A stretch of 64,000 nt of DNA. Origin: Tanytarsus gracilentus (Eukaryota; Arthropoda; Insecta; Diptera; Chironomidae). The notes below the pieces were generated by a model. That model saw only the letters and a program-made list of their open reading frames with translations, searched no databases and was not told the DNA's origin. The stretch is from the NCBI GenBank assembly GCA_038502055.1, contig JAXRKN010000045.1:9599501-9663500 (forward strand). Direction: 5' to 3'. Below are positions 13,415 through 22,700 of the stretch, piece after piece. The translations under genes were made by a program, and so were the position numbers. The stretch's first letter is position 1. Every line of letters starts with the position of its first letter.

Positions 13415-16400
13415 GTGAGTCTAAAGCGACCATAAACGGTATGTAACTCGACATTTCTATATTGAAAACAATTTTCTCGTTCGTTTCCTAGACTGCGACG
13501 ACGATCACAAGCGATAACAAGATAGCGATACTGACAAACAGAATTTCGCATTTCGATAACAATCAACAGCCAATTGTTTTTCCTCATCGCATTCACTTTC
13601 CAAAGACAAGTCGGAAATTGCCGCAAGTAAGCTTGATTTTCTTTCCTGCCTTATATTTTTTTTGGTTAGCAATTTCTTGTTAAAAGAGATTATGGCGGAG
13701 GGGCTGAAGGCTGAAGGTTGCTTTGGTGAATTTTGTTTTACTTAAAGCTTTTGTCTTAGTTTCATAGAGAGAAGAAAGAAAGAGAAAATTTTAAAAATAA
13801 GCTTTATGAGAGCTTTTAAAAGTTTTTATTTAATTTAAAAATTACTTAAAGCCTTCAGAATTTTTTAATAAACATGAGCATTTTAAATTTAATTATTGTA
13901 TGCTTTTAAAAGCTTTTTTAGAATTTTTATGAAACCTATTAGAAACTTAAAAAATGTGGATTTTAAAAGTTTGAAATAAAGCTCTCGGAAGCTCTTTGAT
14001 AAATATGAGCTTTTAAAGCTTAAAACTTTCAAAAGCTTTTTAAAATTTAATGAAAGCTTTAAAAAAATTAATAAAAAGCTTTTTTAAAAATTCCATTTCT
14101 CTTATTTCATTGAAAAGCTTTCAATTTTTGTTAATAAGTCTTAAAGCTCAAGGTAAACCTTGAATAATTCTTTAAGGTCAAGCTATAATTAAATAAATAT
14201 AATTAATTCATAATTGTCTAAAAATTTCTTACACCTTGCTCGTTCCCACGTTTGCTTTCGTCTATTGCATGCCAAATTAACCTTCAACATTTCTTTTTAT
14301 TTTATTATTAAAACATTCCATGCCTCTTTCATTTCACTCACTCGAGCGTGAATGAAAAATAAATTCAATAATAAGCGAACTAATGAATTGTATGTGTATC
14401 CCCTTTCAATCAATGTGTAAACAACACCCAGTGTTTGATTATCGGCGTTCGAAAATGCGGTACACGCGCTCTCCTCGAAATGCTCAATCTTCATCCACGC
14501 TTACAGAAAGCGGCCGGCGAGGTTCATTTCTTCGATCGTGATGAAAACTATCTCAAAGGCTTGGAATGGTATCGAAAGAAAATGCCGCATAGTTTTCGAG
14601 GACAAACCACCATTGAAAAGAGTCCGAGTTACTTTGTCACGCCGGAGGTAAGTTCAAATATTATTTTTTATCCTTCGAGTGTCAACAGAATTTAATATTT
14701 GAAGAAAAAAAAAACATTTGTGGTGGGAAGTAACAAAAACAAAATCCTACATGAATAAAAAGGAAATCCCTTGACACGTGCAAAAACTTTTTATGCTTTA
14801 GGAGTTGTCTTAAATTAAGTGAAAAGTTGTTCCTGGAAATTTAATTTCATTGTCCTTTTTTCCTCTTAAATTAGAAATTTTGACTTATTTAAAATTTTCA
14901 TCAAAAACTGGGTCAACCACCCTTAAAAAACGCTTCGTGTGATTTCTCAACATTTTTTCTTTCACTCCATGAAGCGATTCTTCCACTTTTTTAAACATCA
15001 CTGTCGTCTGCAGTAGCAAAGAATATTTTTTCTTTCTTTAATCGCAATTTTCATCAACACCAAACTACTGAAAACAGCCAGCAGCTGTCGGGAGCTAAGT
15101 AATTGTGGTTAATGTCAAATGTCATAAATTGAAATTTTTTCTGCTCTCAAATAATGATTTTAAACTTGTAGTCAACAGCGATGCTGGTGAAGTTTTATAA
15201 AAATTTATGACATTCACTGCAGTTGTATCGTTATCACGTTCACACACTAAATTTTCTCTTCCTCTCATCAATGGCAACTCGACAATGTTCATTGAGTCTT
15301 TCTTCTTGCCACTCGATAAGAAAATTGAAAGCAGGAAATTGTGTAAGTTCCACATTTTGAATTCACATAAGATGCTGCCATGTGAAATCATGATTCGTCG
15401 TACATGAAATGAAATCACATAAACTTCGTGATGCATAGAGAAGAAAAGAAATTCGCTTTTCTCGCTACGCTTTCAAGTTTTTGGGGTGGGGATACGAAAA
15501 AGTTTTAATCCAATGGAAAAGTGAATTAAAAAAAATTTTCAAATTTTTTTCCAAAAATGCTAAATTAAAATTCAAAAATATTAAATACGTTACAAATAAT
15601 TTTTTTGAAATTGTATAAAATCTCAAAATTTTCACTCCTCAAATTTAATTTCTTCAATTTTTGTTACCATCAAAATTCATGCAGCAGGTTCGCGCCTGAA
15701 AGCTAATCACTCAAACAAGATATCTTTCGCGAAATAAAGAAGAGATTTTTTCGAATCCGCATGATGTTGGGAGAGTGAAAATGATAAATTCATATTTTAA
15801 TGCAGCAGATTGTGATTGGAAGAGAAAAATTGCCTTTTTAAGGGAGAAAAAGCGTTAAATATTTATTAAAAGGAATTTTCCATGCGGCAGAAGCAACAGC
15901 TTAAAGCCAACTCTGATAAATGTTCAATACTTAAAATTTTCATTTTTCTTGAACACACCCAAAAAAAGCTTCGCTCGCTCGAGTCATTAATTTTCGTTTC
16001 CGACTTGAGGCGAAGGTGGGTGAGTGGGAATGAGGTGGGTGATGGGTTTTATTCGCCATAAAAACATTTTACTCATCCTTGTGTGTGCACTTGAACATTT
16101 TATGAGCTACACTTTACTTCCTCGACTATAATTTCTTTTTGCTCGACTTCTACTTCCTTTCTCGCTTTAACAATGAAAATTTTACTATCATTATTTTATA
16201 AGATCTCTAGCTTTTAAAAAAGAATGCTATTGGAGCTCACAAAAAGTTTCAATTAAAATGGTTTTAAGAATTTTTTTATGATTTTTGAGGGAGTTTTTGT
16301 TATGTTAAAGATTTTCTAGGAAAAAGTTAATTATAGCTCCGCTATATATTAATTTTGGATTTTTCCAAAACCTGTTTTCGACCCCTAGTGCCAAGACATT

Positions 16401-19400
16401 ACATTGTGCAATACCAAAACATGTACTCAAATGATAGGCCTAGTCAAACCCTACAAACTGGCGAAAACAGATTTGAAATCGGTTGCTCCTACGAGGAGTT
16501 AGAGCTATTTAAGTCATCTTACTTTCTCACTTTCTTACTTTCTCACTTTCTCACGATCTTAGTGAACGCCATATCTCAAGAAGGTGGGGATTTGTGGGTG
16601 GGTAAAAGGTTAAGAAGTTGTTGTTTGTATTGGTTTTGTAGACCCTCCAAGGAGGCGGTGCAAAAATGTCCTTTTTATAAAATTTTCCTTATATGCCTTC
16701 AAGTGTACGTTGAACTCGTAATTGACAGGAATCGAATGGAACTACGATTTTTGAGGAATGTCCATCATGGACCGGCCGAGGAGTGCCACTAATGTCCATT
16801 TTTTAGAACTATGGCTTCATGTATGTCGTTGAACTCGTAATTTGACCAGGAATCGAATGGAACTGACGATTTTTGAGGAATGTCCATCATGGCCGGCCAG
16901 GAGTGCCACTAATGTCCATTTTTCAGAACTATGGCTTCATGTATGTCGTTGAACTCGTCATTGCATCGGGAATCGATTGACACTGACGATTTTTGAGGAA
17001 TGTCCATCATGGCCGGCCAGGAGTGCCACTAATGTCCATTTTTCACAACTATGGCTTCATGTATGTCGTTGAACTCGTCATTGCATCGGGAATCGATTGA
17101 CACTGACGATTTTTGAGGAATGTCCATCATGGCCGGCCAGGAGTGCCACTAATGTCCATTTTTCAGAACTTTGGCTTCATGTATGTCGTTGAACTCGTCA
17201 TTGCATCAGGAATCGATTGACACTGACGATTTTTGAGGAATGTCCATCATGATTAACCAAGAGTGCCACTAATGCCCATTGCAACGGAGTAGGGTACTAA
17301 TCTATGCGGAGCTATTGGAAATGGCAACGCCGTTTGCAGACCCATCTTGTTTTAAAACTGAAAACAGAAATTTTAATTTTACGTCACCAAGTTCCATATG
17401 GTCATGAAATATTGACAATTTTCTTATCGATTTCAACAACTTTTGTCCTTAAAAATAGCCCAAAACTCACAACCATGCATAATGAGCTTTAAATAGCTCA
17501 CTCACCAAACTAATCGCCAATAAATCGATTAATTTCCATCTTTTAACTTCCTCACAGGTTCCCGAGCGTGTCCATGCCATGAATTCATCAATAAAATTAT
17601 TATTAATCGTTAGAGAGCCGGTAACGCGTGCAATTTCCGATTATACACAGCTGAGAAGTCACGCGGCCACAGCAATTCTCCCATCCGCTAGCACCGCATT
17701 CAACGTCACCGCAAATCATCAAACGTCTCAACAGGCATCTCCAGTGTCAAGGTAATGTAGCACCTCTATTGATTTTTCTTGGTATTCACCTCACACCATC
17801 TGAAAAATTTCGATGGATTTTTGCGAAAAAAAGAGATGAAAATTTTTCCTTCATTTTTTTGACGCGATAATAATTTCACAGCTTTTTGGTCGAATGCTTG
17901 CGATTGAGTTTTTGAAGATATCGTGACACGGCTGAAGAGAAATTTTGAGTGACAAGCAATGCAAAAAGGAAATTTTTAATTTTATTCATGAATGACTTTT
18001 CAAAAAATTATTAAAATTTAAATTAAAAAAGCTTTAAGCTTTCTTGCAAGCTTTCAATTGGAATCTAATTAAAAGATTTAATAAATTTTAAAAAAATATA
18101 TAAAGCTTTAAAAAATCAACAAAATATTTTTGAAGTTTTTAGAAAGATTTTAAATTTTTAATGAGAGCTTTTTTCAAGTAAATGAAAGTTTTTTGCAGTT
18201 ATTTATAGAATTTTTTTGATTTATATTTTAGGTCGTTTGAAGAGCTTGCAATTCATCCAAATGGAACTGTAAATACATCATATCGTCCATTAGTTCTATC
18301 AATGTATCATCAGTTTGTGCGTAAGTAATCAATAATTGAATTTTCGAGCAAATCGATTAATTTAAAATTTGAATTTAGTGCGGTGGCTCGAGATATTCCC
18401 GAGAGAGCAGTTGCTGCTTGTAAATGGTGATCAATTAATTGAAGATCCTCTCGCACAAGTTCGTCGTATTGAGGATTTTCTTGGTGAGTGTCGTTTAATG
18501 GAATTTTCATGTATTTTCATCTCCACAGTGACTAAGCTCATTTTTGAATGTTCACCTTGATAAATAAACGCGAAAAAATCTTTTCCTTCCACTTATTTTC
18601 ATTTAACCGCCATTTAATCCGACTAAATTGTGCTATTTTCACACTAAAGCGGATATTTCTGTGCTCTCCGACATAAATCCTTATTGCCGTTCGCTCGTCT
18701 TGCAATTTCATTATTCTCGTTGTACTTGACTTGTTATTTTTGGAGAATAAACAAATTTTTACCACCCATCTGGGAGAATTTAATGAAATGAATTTCAAGG
18801 AGTGGTAAAATAGTTTTTCAAAAAAATTAAAAAAATTTAGATAAATATTTTATTGTGAAAATTAAACATTTTTAAATTTTTTTAAAGTTTTCACTTCTTT
18901 TACCTTAAATCAACCCCACAATTACTCTTTCCTCCAAAAACTTTTCTTCACTCACTAATTTATTTATTTCTTTTCCTTCATTTCTCCGGCAATTTTTCTT
19001 TTCGTTCGCAAATTGCTTTTGAGTGGCGGCGGTAAAAGACAGATAAAAAAACAACAACAAAAAACTTTCCCTCTCTCGATTCGACGCTAAAACTAATTAA
19101 TTCGGAACTTTTTTGATTTTCTTGATCCTTTTTGAGGAAAATAATTTTTTAAGGAACTTGAGAGCGGTTGTGATTAAGGTTGCGAAATAATTGTTTGAAG
19201 ATGTGCTTTTGATGGAATTAAAAAAGTTTTTTTATTTTGTGATCTAAAGTTTTGGGGTTTAATTCATTTAAAAAAACAAAATTTTTATCTCAATTTTTAA
19301 TTGTAAAATTAGGGGAATAAAAAAATATGATCACAAAACTTTTAATCTCTTTCAAGCTTAATTGAGCTTTTACTTAATCCCTCGTCGGTTTTTTCAACAA

Positions 19401-19765
19401 CATCAATTTAAATTCAAATTTTTCTCTCTCTTTTTTTTCCCTAAACGCTCACAAAACTCCAATGCATAAAATTGAAGGCATTGAACGACGAATTAGCCAC
19501 CATAATTTTTATTTCAATGAAACAAAAGGATTCTACTGTCTGCGAACGGAGATGGGAGAGAGCAAGTGCTTGCGAGAGACAAAAGGACGTCGACATCCGA
19601 ACGTTGATCCAAAGGTGATTTCGAAATTAAGAAAATTCTTTGCGGAGCATAATCAGAGATTTTATGAATTAGTCGGAGAGGATTTAGGTAACAAGGTTTA
19701 AAAAAGTATTTTCAGGATTTAAAATTTAATTCTTTATCTCTAAAATAGGATGGCCTGAAGAGTAA
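13274..19765 (+). CDS. Hs3st-A: Heparan sulfate glucosamine 3-O-sulfotransferase, HS3ST5/Hs3st-A type (8 coding exons)
   Basis: Join of 13274-13414, 13492-13626, 14432-14647, 17558-17751, 18232-18320, 18379-18483, 19478-19687 and 19749-19765; 368 residues plus TAA. All introns are GT..AG and all phases agree. By family knowledge the enzyme transfers sulfate from PAPS to the 3-OH of glucosamine in heparan sulfate, in the Golgi lumen. Layout: short cytosolic tail, one membrane anchor (about residues 19-39), a stem to about 92, then the sulfotransferase domain. Seen motifs: PAPS 5'-phosphosulfate loop GVRKCGTRALLEML (97-110), catalytic-base motif EVHFFD (E122), EKSPSYF (K155), 3'-phosphate motif IVREPVTRAISDYTQ (R183, S191), disulfide pair C314/C324 and the loop TKGRRHP (328-334). 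The FYCLR block and the final WP match the HS3ST5 branch better than HS3ST3. Odd points: Cys at 101 where the family usually has Gly, a loop about 21 residues longer than human HS3ST5 at 196-230, and a 17-nt last coding exon. The gene converges on crossveinless 2. Confidence 0.94.
13492..13626 (+). CDS. Hs3st-A: Hs3st exon 2: stem region
   Basis: Residues 48-92, a polar, low-conservation stem rich in Thr, Asn and basic residues, ending in RKLPQ, the lead-in to the catalytic domain in this family. Acceptor tttcctag, donor gtaagc, both borders in phase 0. The 173-codon open frame on the opposite strand here is a shadow. Confidence 0.9.
13627..14431 (+). other. Hs3st intron 2 (805 bp), rich in AAGCTTT-like words
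   Basis: An intron with gtaagc donor and acacccag acceptor. Between about 13745 and 14150 the words agctttt and aaagctt recur more than ten times in A/T-rich spacer, in both orientations, without a fixed period. No coding signal was seen. Confidence 0.85.
14432..14647 (+). CDS. Hs3st-A: Hs3st exon 3: PAPS-binding loop and catalytic base
   Basis: Residues 93-164. It opens with CLIIGVRKCGTRALLEML, the 5'-phosphosulfate-binding strand-loop-helix, then LNLHPRL, GEVHFFDRDENY with the catalytic Glu 122, EWYRKKMP, and IEKSPSYF with Lys 155. Both borders are phase 0 (donor gtaagt at 14648). It is the most conserved exon of the gene. Confidence 0.96.
14648..16335 (+). other. Hs3st intron 3, part before the MITE
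   Basis: Intron sequence from the gtaagt donor to the mobile element. It is AT-rich, with several gagag/ctctc-containing segments. Open frames on both strands at 15122-15436 overlap one another and resemble no protein. No other feature was seen. Confidence 0.8.
16521..16554 (+). repeat. 8-bp tandem repeat, unit actttctc
   Basis: About four head-to-tail copies of actttctc, one reading actttctt, inside the MITE upstream of the 120-bp array. Confidence 0.8.
16660..17270 (+). repeat. 120-bp tandem array, about five copies
   Basis: A unit containing gaggaatgtccatcatgg, gagtgccactaatgtcc and cttcatgtatgtcgttgaac recurs with a period of 120 bp. The word gacgatttttgagg appears at about 16864, 16984, 17104 and 17224, with a variant near 16743. 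The three inner copies are nearly identical and carry ATCGAT. The first copy is shortened and diverged, and the last diverges after gtccatcatg. The array lies wholly inside the MITE. Confidence 0.92.
17558..17751 (+). CDS. Hs3st-A: Hs3st exon 4: 3'-phosphate binding motif and long variable loop
   Basis: Residues 165-228 plus two bases of codon 229. VPERVHAMNSSIKLLLIVRE and PVTRAISDYTQ are the conserved PAPS 3'-phosphate site (R183, S191). After residue 195 the exon continues with an Ala/Ser/Thr/Gln-rich stretch that includes an N-glycosylation sequon (NVT). This stretch is about 21 residues longer than the corresponding loop in human HS3ST5. Donor gtaatg at 17752. Confidence 0.95.
17752..18231 (+). 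other. Hs3st intron 4 (480 bp)
   Basis: A GT..AG intron in phase 2, with acceptor ttatattttag. It is AT-rich, and its second half repeats the aagctttaagctt words seen in intron 2. No coding signal. Confidence 0.85.
18232..18320 (+). CDS. Hs3st-A: Hs3st exon 5
   Basis: The end of codon 229, residues 230-258, and the first base of codon 259. SFEELAIHPNGTVNTSY and LVLSMYHQFV align with the FEKLAIDPN..VNTKY..SIY region of HS3ST5. It contains an NGT sequon. It is followed by a 58-bp intron (donor gtaagt, 18321). Confidence 0.93.
18379..18483 (+). CDS. Hs3st-A: Hs3st exon 6
   Basis: The end of codon 259, residues 260-293 (RWLEIFPREQLLLVNGDQLI, then EDPLAQVRRIEDFL), and the first base of codon 294. 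This is the conserved RWL..FP..Q...V.GD.L..DP strand-helix of HS 3-O-sulfotransferases. Donor gtgagt at 18484. Confidence 0.95.
18484..19477 (+). other. Hs3st intron 6 (994 bp)
   Basis: A phase 1 intron. Its acceptor is aattgaag (AG 19476-19477). The strong pyrimidine tract (ttctctctctttttttt, about 19422-19438) lies some 40 bp upstream with no AG between. An antisense 86-codon frame at 18538-18798 looks like chance. Confidence 0.8.
19478..19687 (+). CDS. Hs3st-A: Hs3st exon 7: C-terminal catalytic segment
   Basis: The end of codon 294, residues 295-363, and the first base of codon 364. It holds NFYFNETKGFYCLR, the disulfide cysteines 314 and 324, the PAPS-contacting TKGRRHP loop and NVDPKVISKLRKFF. 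The start at 19478 keeps the spacing from FL-G to NFYF equal to that of HS3ST1. The open frame continues past the donor to give LGNKV and a stop at 19701, but splicing to exon 8 restores the family C-terminus. Confidence 0.9.
19749..19765 (+). CDS. Hs3st-A: Hs3st exon 8: 17-nt terminal coding exon
   Basis: After a 61-bp intron (gtaaca..aaaatag) the bases GA complete Gly 364, followed by TGG CCT GAA GAG TAA. This yields ...EDLGWPEE, matching the ..LNWP / ..FDWH endings of family members. The preserved Trp supports this splice over read-through. Confidence 0.82.
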
Positions 19766-22700
19766 ATCACCAAAAACGCTGAATGTGAAAAAAAATTTGC
19801 TATGAAGAAATTTTTAAGTTTGAAATCATCAAAAAAAGCAAAACAGAGTTTTTAGATAGGTAGCAATTAAGGATTAGCGTAAGTCGTTTAAAAAATGAAA
19901 GAAAAATTTACATATTCAAAAATGGAAACCCAAACATATCAAATTTTAAATGAAAATGAATGAGACAATGAGGCTTAAAACAGAAAAAAATTAGCACACA
20001 CACAAGCTTAATTAATTTGCCTAAGTTTGTGTGAATGTGTTGTGGAAAATTCTCAATTAACAAAAAAAACATATCATGATGAAAATGAAACATATCAAAT
20101 TTACAAAAAGTCTATGAAACTCTCGGTGGTAATTTGTCGCATGAGGTTTTAATTTTTGTGAGATGAAAAATGAATTCTTTAAAGACTCTGTAAATTTTCT
20201 TCATCTGTTAATTATTTTGAACTCGTAAAATTCTCCTTAAAAGTTCTTCAACCCCACCCGACACATAAATTTATATTAATCACAATTATTTACAGCATAA
20301 ATTAGCTAGCATTAATCTCGAAAACCTCAGGTGACTAATTTACACCCTTGATGTTAAACGCTTCGTTTTGCGAAACTTTTAGAGCTGAAAAACGAAGATT
20401 AAAAAATTTCTTGTGATTTATTGAGAAGAAAAAGTAATTTTTTTATTAGAAAAATAAGTCGTTAATTATAAGAAACTTAGCGAAGAAATGAAACTCATTA
20501 TAAAAATGTTTAAACGAGAGTCATTAAAAGTGAAGTTCGCTCAACCTGTTGGTGACATTTCTTTTTATGCAAAAAGCTTTTTTGCGCAAAAATTTCCCAT
20601 TAAGAAAGTTTTTCACTCAAAAAAAATGGGTAACGCTTTAAATGTCAAATGAAATGCCTGCGAAAGACATACACACGCATGAGTTGAGACAAAAATTCCA
20701 TCATAAAAGGATTTTCCTCTCCCTCCTGAGTTTTTTATATTTCATTCGATTTACATTTCATGAATATATCTGTGATAAGATGCCACTCAAAATTTTCCTT
20801 TTTTTCGCCTAGCCTGAAGTCTCACTTAAGCTTCATGAATTCATTTTGACTCTTGGTATAGCGGAGGAAAATGCTCAACATATTGTAAATTTATGGGTGA
20901 AAAATGGAAAATCGAAGTTTTGTGAATTTTCATTAAAAGCTCTAATTTTAAAAATTCTTTAAGCTTTTTGAAAGTTTTCAAATTTAAGCTGAACTTTTTA
21001 TTTTTTTCCTCATCATTTATCAAATTCATCATTTATTTTGCGCTGCCATTTTCGAGAACTTTTTCCACCAACACTTACTGCACATTTAAATGATTTATGA
21101 GGAAACACTTTCTCATCGTGAATGCAATAAAAAATCGCCAATATTTTATTTTACATTTTTGCGTCGTAAAAAAATTCTTACTCGCTTTTTGAGTAAATCG
21201 ATAGCGAATTATATTTTTTTATTGCAAAGAAAAAGTTGAATAAAATTTGCGAGTTAAAAATATTTTTTATTATTTTAAAGCTTGATCATTTTTCCTTCAA
21301 TTTTCTCACACCACAACCACAATGAGTATTACATCATTTTCTCCTGACAAGCTAAACATAAACACGCAGGAAATGTCATTATGTGAAAAATATGCTTTCA
21401 GGAAAATTAACTTAGACGTTGTTGAAAATTTTCACTCGCGTTCGCACTTTAATATTTTTTTCCTCGAATGCTTTCGTAATGAAAAGCGTAAGTGAGAGTC
21501 GCTTTGTGTTGACAAACCTGAAATTGAGTTTTTTTGCGTTTTAAATTGTGATGAAAGTGAAATTGCGTGAAAATTTAGAATTTCTAACGTAATTTATCAA
21601 TTTAAAAATTTTTCATCAACTCGTGCTGTGTCTTTCTCGGTATTTTGAAAGAATTCATTCTTTTACACATCATTTGCGTTATTCAATGTTTTTTCATCAG
21701 CGACTTCCTTAAAATATTCAAAAGATTTAAAATCTCGAAAGCTTAAAGCAAAAGTTTAATTAAATTTTTTCATTATTCAAATTTTTCTAATCTGTTAAAT
21801 TTCAAGCGTATTAAAGATGCAATAAATTAGCGCACAAAATGGAGAGGTTTTGATGTATTGAAAAATCTCCTGAAGAAAATGTTTAGAGAAAGCTTTTATT
21901 CAAAAAATTTGTTGTTTACTTTAAAAGCTTCTTTTTAACACGGCAAAGTGTAAAAAAATTTGTAAGAAAAATCCCGAAGAGAAAATGTCACTTGATACCT
22001 TTCTTTACCCAAACATAAAATGATGCATTTCGTACTTTTTTCCATCTGACAACTTTATTTTCTTCCTTGAGAGAAAAAAAGTTTCAAATGGAATTAAATT
22101 ATCATTGTCGAGAATGTTCTGAAGTAGCAAACGTATGTACATATTTTTGCATGAAGTGGATTTTAAACTTTTCACTCGAAACTTCTTATTTAGGAAAATG
22201 AAAATGGAAAATTTTTTGTGGCAGAAACTTGCAATTTTTTAATTTTTCCATCTCGTGTTTTGTGCGACATTAAAAATATCAAAAGAAAATTTAAATTTCT
22301 TAGAAAATTTATAAAAATAAATTAAATTCTTAAAACTTTATTTTTCACTAAAGTTTTACTCGTCATTGCACAACTTGAAAAATTATCTCAATTAGCAAAA
22401 TATTTTTTCATAGAATGACCATAATTCATAAAGTTGGAACTTCAACTGCACTCATTAGAGTCTAATTAGTTCTCAACCTGACAAACTTTTGCTGCCTTTA
22501 TTAAATTCTCTTTCAAGAGTCATCAAGTCCTTCTTAATTAGTTGTTTGCAGTCTGCGTTTGATGGCAATTAGCGAGAGAATAAAATTTCTAACTTTAATG
22601 TTGACTGATGAGCGAGAAATCGAAAACTCGAATAAATTCAATAATTCATAATAAAATTTACCACCTCAGAAAATTTCTAAACTGTAAATTGATTTTTTTA

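Larger units (their letters stand above)
16336..17312 (+). mobile_element. MITE-like element with TA target duplication and internal tandem repeats
   Basis: The left end GCTCCGCTATATATTAAT (16336-16353) and the reverse complement of the right end, GCTCCGCATAGATTAGT, form an imperfect inverted repeat of about 18 bp. Each end is flanked by TA (16334-16335 and 17313-17314), the target duplication expected of Tc1/mariner-type cut-and-paste elements. The interior is richer in G+C than the surrounding intron. It contains an 8-bp repeat (actttctc, 16521-16554) and an array of 120-bp units. The 145-codon open frame starting at 16355 runs through the repeats and resembles no transposase, so the element looks non-autonomous. 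Its ends are short, so the class assignment is tentative. Confidence 0.7.

Noticed and set aside
13105..13626. Minus-strand 173-codon open frame, the longest uninterrupted frame near Hs3st
   Set aside because: It is the reverse strand of Hs3st exons 1 and 2 and the short intron between them. It has no domain and no conserved motif.
16355..16792. 145-codon plus-strand frame inside the MITE
   Set aside because: It runs into the 120-bp repeats and includes the actttctc repeat. No transposase or other domain is visible.
19462..19477. Start of Hs3st exon 7 at the upstream in-frame ATG (MHKIEG...)
   Set aside because: No AG acceptor exists upstream within reach. The AG at 19476-19477 gives both the right phase and the family spacing between FLG and NFYF.
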